Counted from the stretch's first letter, positions 43,658 to 52,870 are shown. The stretch: 64,000 bases of DNA from Dysgonomonadaceae bacterium zrk40 (GCA_016916535.1 CP070278.1:62001-126000), one strand, 5' to 3'. Program-made: numbers and translations. Notes: generated by a model from the letters alone, not told the origin.

Positions 43658-44707
43658 ATGGACCTTTCGATCCGCAACCTTGTCAAGCGCTTCGACAGGC
43701 TGACAGCAGTCGACAATGTCACGCTCGATGTCCCGCACGGAAACTTCGTCTGTTTTCTGGGACCATCGGGCTGCGGCAAGACCACGCTGCTGCGCGTCAT
43801 CGCCGGGCTTGAAGACGCGGACGAAGGCACGATCCAGCTCGGCGGCGAGGACTTGACGGCGGTGCCCACCAGGGCGCGCAATTTCGGCGTCGTGTTCCAG
43901 TCCTATTCGCTGTTTCCCAATATGAGCGCGGCGCGCAATGTCGGCTATGGGCTTGAATGCCGGCGCTGGGACAAGGCCAGGATCGGCAGCCGCGTCGACG
44001 AGATGCTCGACCTCGTGCACCTTGGCGACCATCGCGCCAAGCTGCCGGCGCAGATGTCGGGCGGCCAGCAGCAGCGCATTGCGCTGGCGCGCGCGCTCGC
44101 GCCCGATCCGTCGCTGCTTCTGCTCGACGAGCCGCTGTCGGCGCTTGACGCCAAGGTGCGCGAGGAACTGCGCGTGGAAATCCGCAGCCTCCAGCAGCGC
44201 CTGAAGCTGACCACGATCATGGTGACTCACGATCAGGAAGAGGCGCTGGCGATGGCGGATGTCGTCGTGGTCATGAACAAGGGACGCATCGAACAGATCG
44301 GCTCCCCGCGCGAACTCTATGCCGAGCCGAAAACCGCCTTCGTCGCCGATTTCATCGGCCGCATGAACATCTTGCGGCTGGATGAGAACGCGCGCATGCA
44401 GCCGAGCTTCGGCGGCGTCGCGCTTCATCTTGCCGACAGTGCGCACGCGGCGGACCATATCACGGCCCTCGGCGTGCGCCCGGAAATGATTTCCCTGAGC
44501 GATGCAGACGCCAGCGGCGACAACACGCTTCCCGCAACCGTCTCCGGCGTCACCTATCTCGGCAATATCACCCGCGTCGAGGTGGTGACGAATGCCGAGC
44601 CTAAGGCGCCGATTACCGTCGAGTTGCACGGCGCGAGCGCGGTTCCGAAAGTGGGCGAGCGTCTCGGCATCGTCATCCCGGCCGAAGCCCTGAGGGTGCT
44701 CGCATGA
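43658..44707 (+). CDS. ABC transporter ATP-binding protein (PhnT/PotA-like)
   Basis: 349 residues. Walker A is GPSGCGKTTLLR (~35-46), the signature is MSGGQQQRIALARAL (~132-146), Walker B is LLLLDEPLSALD and the switch is MVTHDQEEAL. A C-terminal TOBE-type regulatory domain follows (~240-349). It belongs to the Fe(III)/polyamine/phosphonate importer ATPases. The start has AGGAGAGAACGCGCG before it. The stop overlaps the permease start by ATGA (44704). Confidence 0.93.
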   Translation: MDLSIRNLVKRFDRLTAVDNVTLDVPHGNFVCFLGPSGCGKTTLLRVIAGLEDADEGTIQLGGEDLTAVPTRARNFGVVFQSYSLFPNMSAARNVGYGLECRRWDKARIGSRVDEMLDLVHLGDHRAKLPAQMSGGQQQRIALARALAPDPSLLLLDEPLSALDAKVREELRVEIRSLQQRLKLTTIMVTHDQEEALAMADVVVVMNKGRIEQIGSPRELYAEPKTAFVADFIGRMNILRLDENARMQPSFGGVALHLADSAHAADHITALGVRPEMISLSDADASGDNTLPATVSGVTYLGNITRVEVVTNAEPKAPITVELHGASAVPKVGERLGIVIPAEALRVLA

Positions 44708-46386
44708 GCGACGCCGTGAAGACCGCAAGCCGCCCCGCGCGCGGCATCGACATTGCCGACCGCGCCAGCGTCTGGGCGATGACGCTGTTCGTCGCAGCGC
44801 TCCTGATCATCTTCCTGCTGCTGCCGTTGCTGGGCATTCTGATGCGCAGCCTCGAGACCCCCGACGGTCTCGGCTTGGGCAATTTCATCGCCACCTTCTC
44901 GACCATGCGGTTCTGGGAGCTTGTCGGCGACAGCATTCTGGTCTCGCTCACCTCCACGGCAATCGTGGTGGTGGTTGCCTATGGCTATGCCTATGCGCTG
45001 CAGCGCGCGATCATCCCCGGCAAATGGTTCCTGCGGACCGTGATCCTGGTGCCGCTGTTCGCGCCGTCGCTGGTTCAGGCGCAGGGACTGATCCTGCTTC
45101 TCGGGCGTAACGGCATCCTCAACCGCTATCTCGATTTCGATCTCGATATCTACGGCTTCTGGGGCGTGGCGATCGCCAATGCGCTTTACGCCTTTCCCTA
45201 CGCCTTCCTGATCCTTTCGGCGGCGCTCGCCGTGGCGGATGCCCGGATCTATGAGAGCGCCGAGGCGCTCGGCGCCGGCCCGCTGCGGATTTTCCGCGAC
45301 GTCACCCTGCCCGCCACCCGCTACGGGTTGGCGGCCACGCTGTTCATCGTGTTCATGCTGGCAATCACCGATTTCGGTAATCCGATGGTGATCGGCGGCG
45401 ATTTCAACGTGCTGGCGACGGAAGTCTACAATCAGGTCATCGGTCAGGCCCAGTTCGGCCTCGGCGCGGTCATCGGCGTGGCGCTGCTGGTCCCGGCCAT
45501 GTTCGCCAAGCTGATCGAAAAGCGGATGACGGCACGTCAGCACGCGTTGGTCACCGAGCAGTCCCGTCCCCTGACGCCAAAACCCTCGGCCCGGCGCGAC
45601 CTGTTCTTCTCGCTCTATGCCTATCTGGTGGCGGGCCTGGTCGTGTCCGTCGTCGCCATTGTCGTGTTCGCAAGCTTCGTGCATCTGTGGCCATACAATA
45701 TGAGCTTCACGCTGCGCCACTACCGGTTCGACGTGCAGAACGGCACGGATCCGCTCTGGAACAGCGTGTTCGTCGCTTTCGCGACCGCCATTGTCGGCAT
45801 CATCGTCACCGGGCTCGGCGCGATTGTCGTGCACAAGTTCAAGACCGCGCTGACCGGTCCGCTGTCGTTTCTGGCGATCCTGCCGGCCGCCGTGCCCGGC
45901 ATCGTGCTCGGTCTCGGCTATATCCTGGTGTTCAACGACCCCCACAACCCGCTCAATTTCCTCTACGGCACCTTTGCGCTGATCGTCATTCTCGAGGTCT
46001 ATTACAACCACGCCCACGCCTTCCTGATCTCGTCCACCAGCCTGAAGCAGATCGGCGCGACCTTCGACGAGGCCTCGACGACGCTCGGCGGCACCTCGAT
46101 GACCACCTTGCGCAAGGTCACCCTGCCGCTCATCTGGCCGACCCTTCTGGGTGTGGGCGTGTTCTATTTCATGCGATCCATGGTCTCGTTGTCGGCGGTG
46201 ATCTTTCTCGTCACCCCCTCGACCCAGCTTGCCTCCGTTTCGGTGCTGCAATTGTCGGATCGCGGCGCGATCAACCAGGCGGCCGCCTTTTCGGTCTGCA
46301 TCATGGGGATCGTGGTGCTTTGCCTGATCGTCGTGCGCGTGCTGATGCGGCTCGCCGGCGTCAGAGACGTAAGTCTCATAAGATAA
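44704..46386 (+). CDS. ABC transporter permease, two-domain FbpB/PhnU-like
   Basis: A 560-residue inner-membrane protein made of two fused BPD_transp_1 domains with ~12 hydrophobic helices. The two EAA-type coupling loops are visible as SAEALGAGPLRIFRDVTLPATR (~190) and EASTTLGGTSMTTLRKVTLPLIW (~465). A soluble linker (~280-295) separates the halves. This fused design is typical of PhnU/FbpB permeases, which pair with one ATPase type and one binding protein, exactly the set encoded here. Confidence 0.92.
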   Translation: MSDAVKTASRPARGIDIADRASVWAMTLFVAALLIIFLLLPLLGILMRSLETPDGLGLGNFIATFSTMRFWELVGDSILVSLTSTAIVVVVAYGYAYALQRAIIPGKWFLRTVILVPLFAPSLVQAQGLILLLGRNGILNRYLDFDLDIYGFWGVAIANALYAFPYAFLILSAALAVADARIYESAEALGAGPLRIFRDVTLPATRYGLAATLFIVFMLAITDFGNPMVIGGDFNVLATEVYNQVIGQAQFGLGAVIGVALLVPAMFAKLIEKRMTARQHALVTEQSRPLTPKPSARRDLFFSLYAYLVAGLVVSVVAIVVFASFVHLWPYNMSFTLRHYRFDVQNGTDPLWNSVFVAFATAIVGIIVTGLGAIVVHKFKTALTGPLSFLAILPAAVPGIVLGLGYILVFNDPHNPLNFLYGTFALIVILEVYYNHAHAFLISSTSLKQIGATFDEASTTLGGTSMTTLRKVTLPLIWPTLLGVGVFYFMRSMVSLSAVIFLVTPSTQLASVSVLQLSDRGAINQAAAFSVCIMGIVVLCLIVVRVLMRLAGVRDVSLIR

Positions 46387-46400
46387 GAGCGGAAAACGCC

Positions 46401-47129
46401 ATGACGGCCTCCCCCATCAAGGCCATCCTTTTCGACAAGGATGGCACCCTCCTCGATTACCAGCGCACATGGGCGCCCATCAACCGGGCCGCCGCCGAGC
46501 TTGCCGCGAGCGGCGATCCGGCGCTTGCCGCGCATCTTCTGAGCGTCGGCGGCATGGACGCCGAAAGCGGACTGACATCGTCAAACAGCCTGCTGGCGGC
46601 GGGAAACACCGACGAGATCGCCAGGGCTTGGATCGAGGCCGGCGCGCCTTTCACCGTCGGCGAACTGACCGCCGCGCTCGATACGCTGTTTACAGCCGCG
46701 GCCTCCGACGCCGTTCCGGTTACCAATCTGGTCAAGCTGTTTCGCAACCTGCATCAACGCGGCTTCCGGCTCGGCATCGCCAGCAGCGACAGCCAGGCGG
46801 CGATCGAAAGTCTTGTGGAGCGGCTGTCGCTGACCCCATGGATCGATTTCATCGCCGGCTATGACAGCGGCTACGGCGTCAAACCGGAACCCGGCATGCT
46901 GCTGGCGTTCTGCGCGGCGATGGGCGTCTCCCCGGCGCAGACCGCGGTCGTCGGCGACAATCCCCATGACATGAACATGGCGATCTCCGGCGGGGCGGGC
47001 CTCAAGGTCGGCGTTTTGACGGGAACGGGAACGCGCGACGTGTTGCAGCCTCTGTGCGATGTCTGCCTTCCGGGTATCCAGACTCTCGCCACCGAAGTAT
47101 TCGAAAACACACCGGCTTCGAGGACATGA
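46401..47129 (+). CDS. HAD-superfamily phosphatase (PGP/phosphonatase-like)
   Basis: 242 residues from ATG 46401, 14 bp after the permease; the open upstream frame is antisense noise. All four HAD motifs are present. Motif I is FDKDGTLLD (nucleophile Asp12, acid Asp14). Motif II is ASSDSQ (~125). Motif III is the Lys in YGVKPEPG (~162). Motif IV is VVGDNPHDM (~180). A helical cap lies between motifs I and II (~20-100). It is cytoplasmic and would remove phosphate from a small molecule, plausibly the compound brought in by the adjacent importer. Confidence 0.9.
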   Translation: MTASPIKAILFDKDGTLLDYQRTWAPINRAAAELAASGDPALAAHLLSVGGMDAESGLTSSNSLLAAGNTDEIARAWIEAGAPFTVGELTAALDTLFTAAASDAVPVTNLVKLFRNLHQRGFRLGIASSDSQAAIESLVERLSLTPWIDFIAGYDSGYGVKPEPGMLLAFCAAMGVSPAQTAVVGDNPHDMNMAISGGAGLKVGVLTGTGTRDVLQPLCDVCLPGIQTLATEVFENTPASRT

Positions 47130-47173
47130 AACGGACAGCGGAAAAGCGGCTGAAAGCGCGCTTTGGCCGCGCT

Positions 47174-47950
47174 TCAGCAGATGATCTCGACGTCGTTTTC
47201 CTCCAGAAGGCGACGGATTTCCCCCTCCGGCATGGTGTCGGTGACAAGGGTGTCCAGGTCGGATATCGACCCCAGCCGCACCATGGCCCGCTTGCCGAAC
47301 TTGCTGCTGTCGACGGCCACAAGCGTGCGGCGCGATTGCGCCATCGCCGCCGTCGCCACAACGCTTTCGGCATGGTCGTCGTCGCAAAGGTCGCCGTCAT
47401 TGTCGATGCCGCTCACCGAGATGATCGCACTATCGAACTTGAAGTTGCGGATGAATTCGGGCGTCTCTTCCTGGAAGATGCCGCCATGAATGGGACGCAC
47501 GAAACCGCCGGGAACGGCCAGCGTGAAATTGGTGTTCTCGTTCAGGATCGTCGCCACCCTGAGGCTGTAGGTCAGAACCCTGAGATGATTGCGGCGCGAC
47601 AGCGCGCGTGCGATCGCCTCGCAGGTCGTGCCGGAGTCGATGAAGATCGACGCGCCATCGGGCACAAGATCGGCGACAAGTTCGCCGATGCGCTGCTTCT
47701 GCTCCGCATTGTCGACGCGACGACGGCGGTAGACAGTTTCCTCCAGCGGGCCGACGAGAACCGCGCCGCCATGAAGACGACGCACGCGGCCCGCCTTTTC
47801 AAGCGCAAGAATGTCGCGCCGGGCCGTCTGCGTGGTCACCGTGAAGAAATCGGAAATCTCCTCTACGGAGATATAGAAGTTCTTCTCCATCAATCGCAGT
47901 ATCGACGACTGACGGCCTTCCTTCTTTCTTTCCTCGCCGCTTCTTTCCAC
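47174..47950 (-). CDS. DeoR/GlpR-family transcriptional repressor
   Basis: 258 residues from GTG 47950, preceded by CTGGAGGTGG. The DeoR N-terminal HTH is at ~14-70 (ILRLMEKNFYISVEEISDFF, TVTTQTARRDILALEKAGRVRRLHGGAV). The sugar-phosphate-isomerase-like effector domain follows, with IFIDSGTTCEAIARAL and VAVDSSKFGKRA. Family members respond to phosphorylated sugars or alcohols. It is convergent with the transporter/phosphatase operon and divergent from the autotransporter gene, so it is placed to control both. Confidence 0.92.
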   Translation of the reverse strand: MERSGEERKKEGRQSSILRLMEKNFYISVEEISDFFTVTTQTARRDILALEKAGRVRRLHGGAVLVGPLEETVYRRRRVDNAEQKQRIGELVADLVPDGASIFIDSGTTCEAIARALSRRNHLRVLTYSLRVATILNENTNFTLAVPGGFVRPIHGGIFQEETPEFIRNFKFDSAIISVSGIDNDGDLCDDDHAESVVATAAMAQSRRTLVAVDSSKFGKRAMVRLGSISDLDTLVTDTMPEGEIRRLLEENDVEIIC

Positions 47951-48046
47951 GTCCGCACCACCTCCAGCACCATTTCCGATTCTGTGTCCCCTTTTTGAAA
48001 CACCGGGCGCGTGTACGCAAGGAATCTATAAAAATGTTGTAAATAT

Positions 48047-48069
48047 GACATATACGGGGACTATATGTC
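48047..48069. promoter_or_regulatory. Palindromic operator candidate between DeoR gene and autotransporter
   Basis: GACATATA (48047-48054) and TATATGTC (48062-48069) form a perfect 8-bp dyad with a seven-base spacer. It lies 97 bp upstream of the repressor start and 72 bp upstream of the autotransporter start. Its half-site resembles that of the dyad at 42410, which suggests a common regulator, most simply the adjacent DeoR protein. Confidence 0.55.
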
Positions 48070-48141
48070 GCTTTCGAAACATACTAACCTGACGACGCAA
48101 ATCGAAATTTCATAGCGTTCCGATTACGAAAGGAATACCCG

Positions 48142-51100
48142 ATGAATGGTATCATTCAGCGGCTGGGAAGCCGCGCGCAGATTTCAGGCAAGATGCTCGG
48201 CCTTCTGAGCGGCGTTTCGCTGCTGGCCGTCAGCGCTGTTCCAGCGAAAGCCGAAGACAATGCGCTGCGCATCATCTCCCTGAACACCTGGGGCGCATCG
48301 ACGCTCATCCCCGAAGCCGCCGACCTTCTTTCATCGGGCAATTACGACTTCATCACCATCCAGGAATACCGCAACAGCTACGGCGTCGATATCCAGAAGA
48401 AGATGGCCGACCTTGGCGCTGGCGATTACGAGCTGCACTCGAAGGGCGACACCGGCCTTGCCTGGCGCGACAAGGACATTATCGATTACAGCAATACCGA
48501 TGAGCCGGTTCACGTGGTTGTCGGCGGCGAGAACGGCCGCCCGCAGACCATCATCGCGACGGAGCATCTCGATTACCGCGACGATGCCTTTCTCCATCGT
48601 AACCGCGAAGCCCATGAGCTGAACGACTGGGCGGCAAGCAAGGCGAGCCCCATTATCATGACGGGAGACTTCAACGCGGGCGACGTCTCCGAGCGCGGAC
48701 TGCTGGAAGTGGTTCAGCAGGAATTCATGATGAAGCGCGCGCGAGAGACCGGCAATGCGGACCACAAGGCCTGGGCGCTGCAATATGTCGCGCGCAATCA
48801 CGCCATCGGCTCTGAAAAATACGCCGCCGCCGAAGCCTATATCAACCGCAAGTCCAACACCATGCCGGAAGGCCTGTTCACCGACGAGACCTATCCCGTG
48901 GCGGGCAACACGCCCTACACGATGAACCTTCTGAAGAAGCAGTACCAGATCCTGCAGAACCCCGAGGATCGCGAACGCTTCGCCCCCCACAAGCTGGCGG
49001 ATGGCAGCACAACATGGCCGAGCGTCGAGGAAGACGACGAGGCCTTCAAATGGCCGTCCTGGGGCCGCACCCAGATCGACCACTTCATTGCGTCGCGCCC
49101 CTATGCCAAATGGTGGGAACTGACGGATGCCGAAGACGACCACTATGTCGGCGGCGTTCTCGACCAGGACATCAGCACGACGGACGAGGGTCACGCGCTC
49201 TCCGATCATGAGCCGCTCGCCCATGAAATCCGCTGGAAGGGCCCGAATGTCGAGGAGATCGGCGACGGCAGCGGCAAGATCCGCCTGACCTTCGATGCCA
49301 ACACGCGCGATTCGGCAGAGCGCGCCAATGAATTCCGGCTGTCGCGCAACAACCACCGCACCGATGTCTATCTCGGCCAGCTTTCCGATGAGGATGGCCG
49401 TCCGATCTATGCGCAGGCCCCGGAAGTCACCGAGGACCGCCTCGGCTTCCTGCTCGCCAACGCGGTCTATGACCGTCACGACCCGGAAGCCTTTCAGGAG
49501 GAGCTTTCCCTCTACGTGCCCGCCGAACAGCAGGCGGTTTACAAGGCCTATCTCGACAAGCTGACGGATACCTCCAATCCGGAATTCTTCCGCAACGTTC
49601 TCGACGACTATTTCCAGGCGCATCGCGAAGAGTTCCCGGGCATCGGCAGCATCAGCGACATGAGCTGGGAGCAATGGGGCGATATCCTCATGAAATATGT
49701 CGATGAGGACCTTGCCTTTGACACCAAGCCGGAAAACCCGGCCTGGGACGAGCTTGTCGAAACGTTCGGTCTCAGCGATCCGGCCGTGCGCGCCGCGCTT
49801 TCGGCGAAGACCGGGCTCGACTTCGAAAACGATCCCTTCGCGCCCCTCAAGCTGGCGCTCGACTGCGCCGACGCGCAGCATCTGTCGCTTCAGGGCGCCC
49901 GCGCGATGTGCGTGGATGATCATGAGCGCTTCCGCGACATCGTCGTCACCGCCGGCAAGACTGTGGCGATCGACGAAAGCGCGGCACTCGGCTCCTCCGA
50001 CGGCCTGATCACGCTCGACAATGGCGGCATCCGCACCGCCGGACCGGACGATGACTGGGCTCAGTGGACCGGCCCGATCACGGCGCTCGACAAGGCCATC
50101 CGCTTCGACGGCCGGGGCTGGATCGATGTTTCCCACCCGACGGTTCCGGTGACCGCTCTGAAGACATTCTCCGGCGACGGCACGTTTGAAAAGCGCGGCG
50201 TCGGCACCCTGCTCTTGACGGCCGACAGCTCCGGCTTTGCCGGCACCACGCTGGTCAACGAGGGCAAGCTGCTGGTGGGCGACGAAAACGGCGCCGGCGC
50301 GATCGGCGGCAGCATGGCCGTCAATGACGGCGCGATACTCGGCGGCTCCGGCACGATCGGCTCCGGCGCGGGATCGCTGGTCTCGATTGCCGCGGGCGGC
50401 ACGCTGTCGCCGGGCAATTCCATCGGCACGTTGACCATCGACGGCGACCTCGCCTTCGCCAGCGGCTCGATCTTCGCCGTCGAAGTCGACCCGGAAAGCG
50501 GGCGCAGCGACGCTGTGACCGTCACCGGCAAGGCCTCGCTGGACGGCACGCTCGCCCATGTCGGCTTCGACGGCGTCTACGATCCGCGCTCGACCTACAC
50601 CGTCCTCTCGGCCGGTGAGATCGAGGGCGAATTCGCAAGCGTCACCTCCGATTTCGCCTTCCTGACGCCCGACTTTCTCTATGGCACGGGCGAAATCGGC
50701 CTGAAGCTGCAGCGCAACGACCGCGATTTCGCATCGCTGACTCAAACTGCCAACCAGGCAGCCGTCGCGGCAAGCGTGGAGTCGATCGGCTTTACCGCCG
50801 GAAACCAGCTCTATGACGCGATCGTCATGCTGCCGGACGATCCCGATTTCATCCGCAACGGCTTCGACCAGCTTTCCGGCGAGATCCATGCATCGGTCAA
50901 ATCCGCGCTGATCGAGGAAAGCGGCATCGTCCGCGGCGCGGAGGCCGATCGCCTGCGGGCAGCCTTCGGCACGGTCGGCGCATCGTCGGCGCCGGTTCTG
51001 GCCTATGGCCCGGACGGTGCAAACCTCGTCGCTCCCGATCAGGCAAACGGCATCGCCGCCTGGGGCAGCGCCTTCGGAGCGTGGAACACGTTCGACGGCA

Positions 51101-51870
51101 ACGCCAATGCCGCCGGCCTCGACAGCGCGACGGGCGGCCTGCTTGTCGGCGTCGACATCCCGCTTGCCGAAACCTGGCGCGTCGGCGCGCTTGCCGGCTA
51201 CAGCCATTCGAGCTTCGACAGCGATGACCGCGCGTCGTCCGGTTCCAGCGATAACTACTCGCTCGGCCTCTATGCCGGTTCGCAATGGGGCGGCCTCGGC
51301 TTCCGCTCGGGTCTCGCCTATACGTGGCACCAGATCGACACCAGCCGTTCGGTGTTCATCCCGGGCCTTACGAATGCGCTCGACAGCAGCTATGACGCCG
51401 GCACCTTCCAGGCGTTCGGAGAACTCGGCTATCAGTTCGACCTCTCCGACGTTCAGCTGGAGCCGTTCGCCAACCTCGCCTATGTCAATCTGGATACGGA
51501 TGGCTATGGCGAGAGCGGCGGCGCAGCGGCATTGAGCGGCGCAAGCGGCAGCTCAGATACCACCTTCACCACCGTGGGCGCGCGCGTCTCCTCCGACTTC
51601 ATGATCGGCGCAACGCGAGCAAAGGCAAGCGGCATGATCGGCTGGCGTCACGCCTTTGGCGATATCACGCCGTCCGTCACGCAGGCTTTTGCGGGCTCGA
51701 CGCCGTTCGCCGTCACCGGCGTCGCCGTTGCCGAGGATGCCGCCGTGGTCGAGGCCGGCCTCGACTTCGACCTGTCGGCCAACACCACGATCGGCGTGTC
51801 CTACCAGGGCCAGTTCGGCGACGACGTCAGCTACAACGGCGTCAACGCAAGGCTCCAGGTGAAGTTCTGA
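48142..51870 (+). CDS. Autotransporter with endonuclease/exonuclease/phosphatase-fold passenger
   Basis: 1242 residues. The signal peptide ends near 37 (VPAKA-ED). Passenger residues ~42-365 carry the metal-dependent EEP hydrolase motifs: Asn48 (ISLNTWG), Glu75 (TIQEYR), His142 (TEHLDY), Asp176 and Asn178 (TGDFNAGD), Asp313-His314 (QIDHFIAS) and Ser354-Asp355-His356 (LSDHEPL). A helical middle region of unknown function (~370-600) follows, then an autotransporter-associated beta-helix repeat (~675-715, GTFEKRGVGTLLLTADSSGF) and the 12-strand barrel (~970-1242) ending in Phe. The enzyme would be displayed on, or released from, the cell surface and cleave phosphodiesters (DNA, RNA or phospholipid headgroups). 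Its own upstream gap is shared with the DeoR gene. Confidence 0.9.
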   Translation: MNGIIQRLGSRAQISGKMLGLLSGVSLLAVSAVPAKAEDNALRIISLNTWGASTLIPEAADLLSSGNYDFITIQEYRNSYGVDIQKKMADLGAGDYELHSKGDTGLAWRDKDIIDYSNTDEPVHVVVGGENGRPQTIIATEHLDYRDDAFLHRNREAHELNDWAASKASPIIMTGDFNAGDVSERGLLEVVQQEFMMKRARETGNADHKAWALQYVARNHAIGSEKYAAAEAYINRKSNTMPEGLFTDETYPVAGNTPYTMNLLKKQYQILQNPEDRERFAPHKLADGSTTWPSVEEDDEAFKWPSWGRTQIDHFIASRPYAKWWELTDAEDDHYVGGVLDQDISTTDEGHALSDHEPLAHEIRWKGPNVEEIGDGSGKIRLTFDANTRDSAERANEFRLSRNNHRTDVYLGQLSDEDGRPIYAQAPEVTEDRLGFLLANAVYDRHDPEAFQEELSLYVPAEQQAVYKAYLDKLTDTSNPEFFRNVLDDYFQAHREEFPGIGSISDMSWEQWGDILMKYVDEDLAFDTKPENPAWDELVETFGLSDPAVRAALSAKTGLDFENDPFAPLKLALDCADAQHLSLQGARAMCVDDHERFRDIVVTAGKTVAIDESAALGSSDGLITLDNGGIRTAGPDDDWAQWTGPITALDKAIRFDGRGWIDVSHPTVPVTALKTFSGDGTFEKRGVGTLLLTADSSGFAGTTLVNEGKLLVGDENGAGAIGGSMAVNDGAILGGSGTIGSGAGSLVSIAAGGTLSPGNSIGTLTIDGDLAFASGSIFAVEVDPESGRSDAVTVTGKASLDGTLAHVGFDGVYDPRSTYTVLSAGEIEGEFASVTSDFAFLTPDFLYGTGEIGLKLQRNDRDFASLTQTANQAAVAASVESIGFTAGNQLYDAIVMLPDDPDFIRNGFDQLSGEIHASVKSALIEESGIVRGAEADRLRAAFGTVGASSAPVLAYGPDGANLVAPDQANGIAAWGSAFGAWNTFDGNANAAGLDSATGGLLVGVDIPLAETWRVGALAGYSHSSFDSDDRASSGSSDNYSLGLYAGSQWGGLGFRSGLAYTWHQIDTSRSVFIPGLTNALDSSYDAGTFQAFGELGYQFDLSDVQLEPFANLAYVNLDTDGYGESGGAAALSGASGSSDTTFTTVGARVSSDFMIGATRAKASGMIGWRHAFGDITPSVTQAFAGSTPFAVTGVAVAEDAAVVEAGLDFDLSANTTIGVSYQGQFGDDVSYNGVNARLQVKF

Positions 51871-51880
51871 TCTGAAGGCA

Positions 51881-51921
51881 GGCCACGTTCCGGCGGAATA
51901 ATTCCCGTCCGGAGCGTGGCC
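51881..51921 (+). terminator. Hairpin terminator after the autotransporter
   Basis: GGCCACGTTCCGG (51881-51893) pairs with CCGGAGCGTGGCC (51909-51921), a 13-bp stem with one T-G wobble and a 15-base AT-rich loop. It starts ten bases after the stop codon. A short TATTT follows. Confidence 0.7.
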
Positions 51922-52049
51922 TATTTCCGAGAGGCTTGCGCCATTGCGCACGGCCGAAAGGGGGCATCCGTCCCATCGGCTCATCTTCTGATTTCGAGCG
52001 CGGTCGCAACCGGCGGAGTCGTTCCGGCTTGCCGGTCCTCGCAAGGCTT

Positions 52050-52847
52050 TTATCGTGCTGCGACAAGCGTGTGATTTTCGCCTTCGCTGTTGAGATAGCG
52101 GCGGACGGGAAGCGGCAGTTTCGGCGATTTTTCATTGAACAGGCCGCATCCTTCCAGCAGTCTGCGCTTGTCGGGGTTCGGCCCGGCCACGCGCCAGATC
52201 GCCCGCGTGGAATAGGGCAGGTTTTCCTGGCGCCAGGAAACGCCGGTCGTCACCCCGCGCAGATAGGTGCGCTGATGCTCGGCAAACGGCATCAGCGTCG
52301 TCTGACACAGGAAGGATTGTTCCCCCACCCCGCGCTCGACGATAAAAAGCCGGTTACGCCAGTAGGCCGCCAGTCCGACATATTTCGAGAACTGTCGAAT
52401 CTCCTGGTCCCGGTCATAAATCCGCTCGATCGATTTGACCGTGATCTGGCCGTTTTTCTCCTCGATCCTGGCACAGCTTCGGACGATTTTCCCGGGCCAT
52501 GACAGGCTTTTATGGTAAAGTTCGTAATAGCCCGTATACTGACGCAGCTCCGGCAGGTTTCCGGGGAACCCCTCCCGCAACAGAAAATCCGGTCCGACGG
52601 TCTCGGCAGGCGTGCCGAGTACGTCCTGGAAGCGCTTTTCCGGCAGCAGGAAGTCCTGCGGCTTGAGGTTGAAATGCCGCGCGATTTTCCCTGTATTATA
52701 GGGCGAAGGGCGCGTTTGCGCGGCAAGATAGCGGTTGAACTGCTGTCGATTGATGCCGATCTCGCGGCAGATTGCAGTAATCGACGGGCGAGTGTTGCAG
52801 GCAAATCGCAGATTGGCTGCAAAGAGACTGTTGTTTTGGGATTTCAA
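52050..52847 (-). CDS. HTH transcriptional regulator with C-terminal effector domain
   Basis: 265 residues from TTG 52847; an in-frame TGA lies seven codons upstream and no ATG is available. The N-terminal ~60 residues form an XRE-like helix-turn-helix (SITAICREIGINRQQFNRYLAAQ, then YNTGKIARHFNLKPQDFLLP). The remaining ~190 residues are a soluble domain rich in aromatic residues (YTGYYELYHKSLSWPGKIV, VGLAAYWRNRLFIVERGV) that I do not recognise. It is divergent from a dipeptide-type ABC operon. The shared gap contains phased GCGTCA repeats, making it the probable local regulator. Confidence 0.78.
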   Translation of the reverse strand: MKSQNNSLFAANLRFACNTRPSITAICREIGINRQQFNRYLAAQTRPSPYNTGKIARHFNLKPQDFLLPEKRFQDVLGTPAETVGPDFLLREGFPGNLPELRQYTGYYELYHKSLSWPGKIVRSCARIEEKNGQITVKSIERIYDRDQEIRQFSKYVGLAAYWRNRLFIVERGVGEQSFLCQTTLMPFAEHQRTYLRGVTTGVSWRQENLPYSTRAIWRVAGPNPDKRRLLEGCGLFNEKSPKLPLPVRRYLNSEGENHTLVAAR

Positions 52848-52870
52848 TGTTTTCGAGGCCGGTCATTATA

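Noticed and set aside
44554-46251. 565-codon minus-strand frame opposite the two-domain permease
   Set aside because: Same antisense signature of a membrane protein; the permease reading is clear.
45687-46400. In-frame upstream extension of the HAD phosphatase
   Set aside because: It overlaps the permease gene in another frame; the HAD fold begins at ATG 46401.
48331-51330. 999-codon open frame antisense to the autotransporter
   Set aside because: It is a by-product of high third-position GC in the real gene; no ribosome site, signal or family, and the plus strand has complete motifs.
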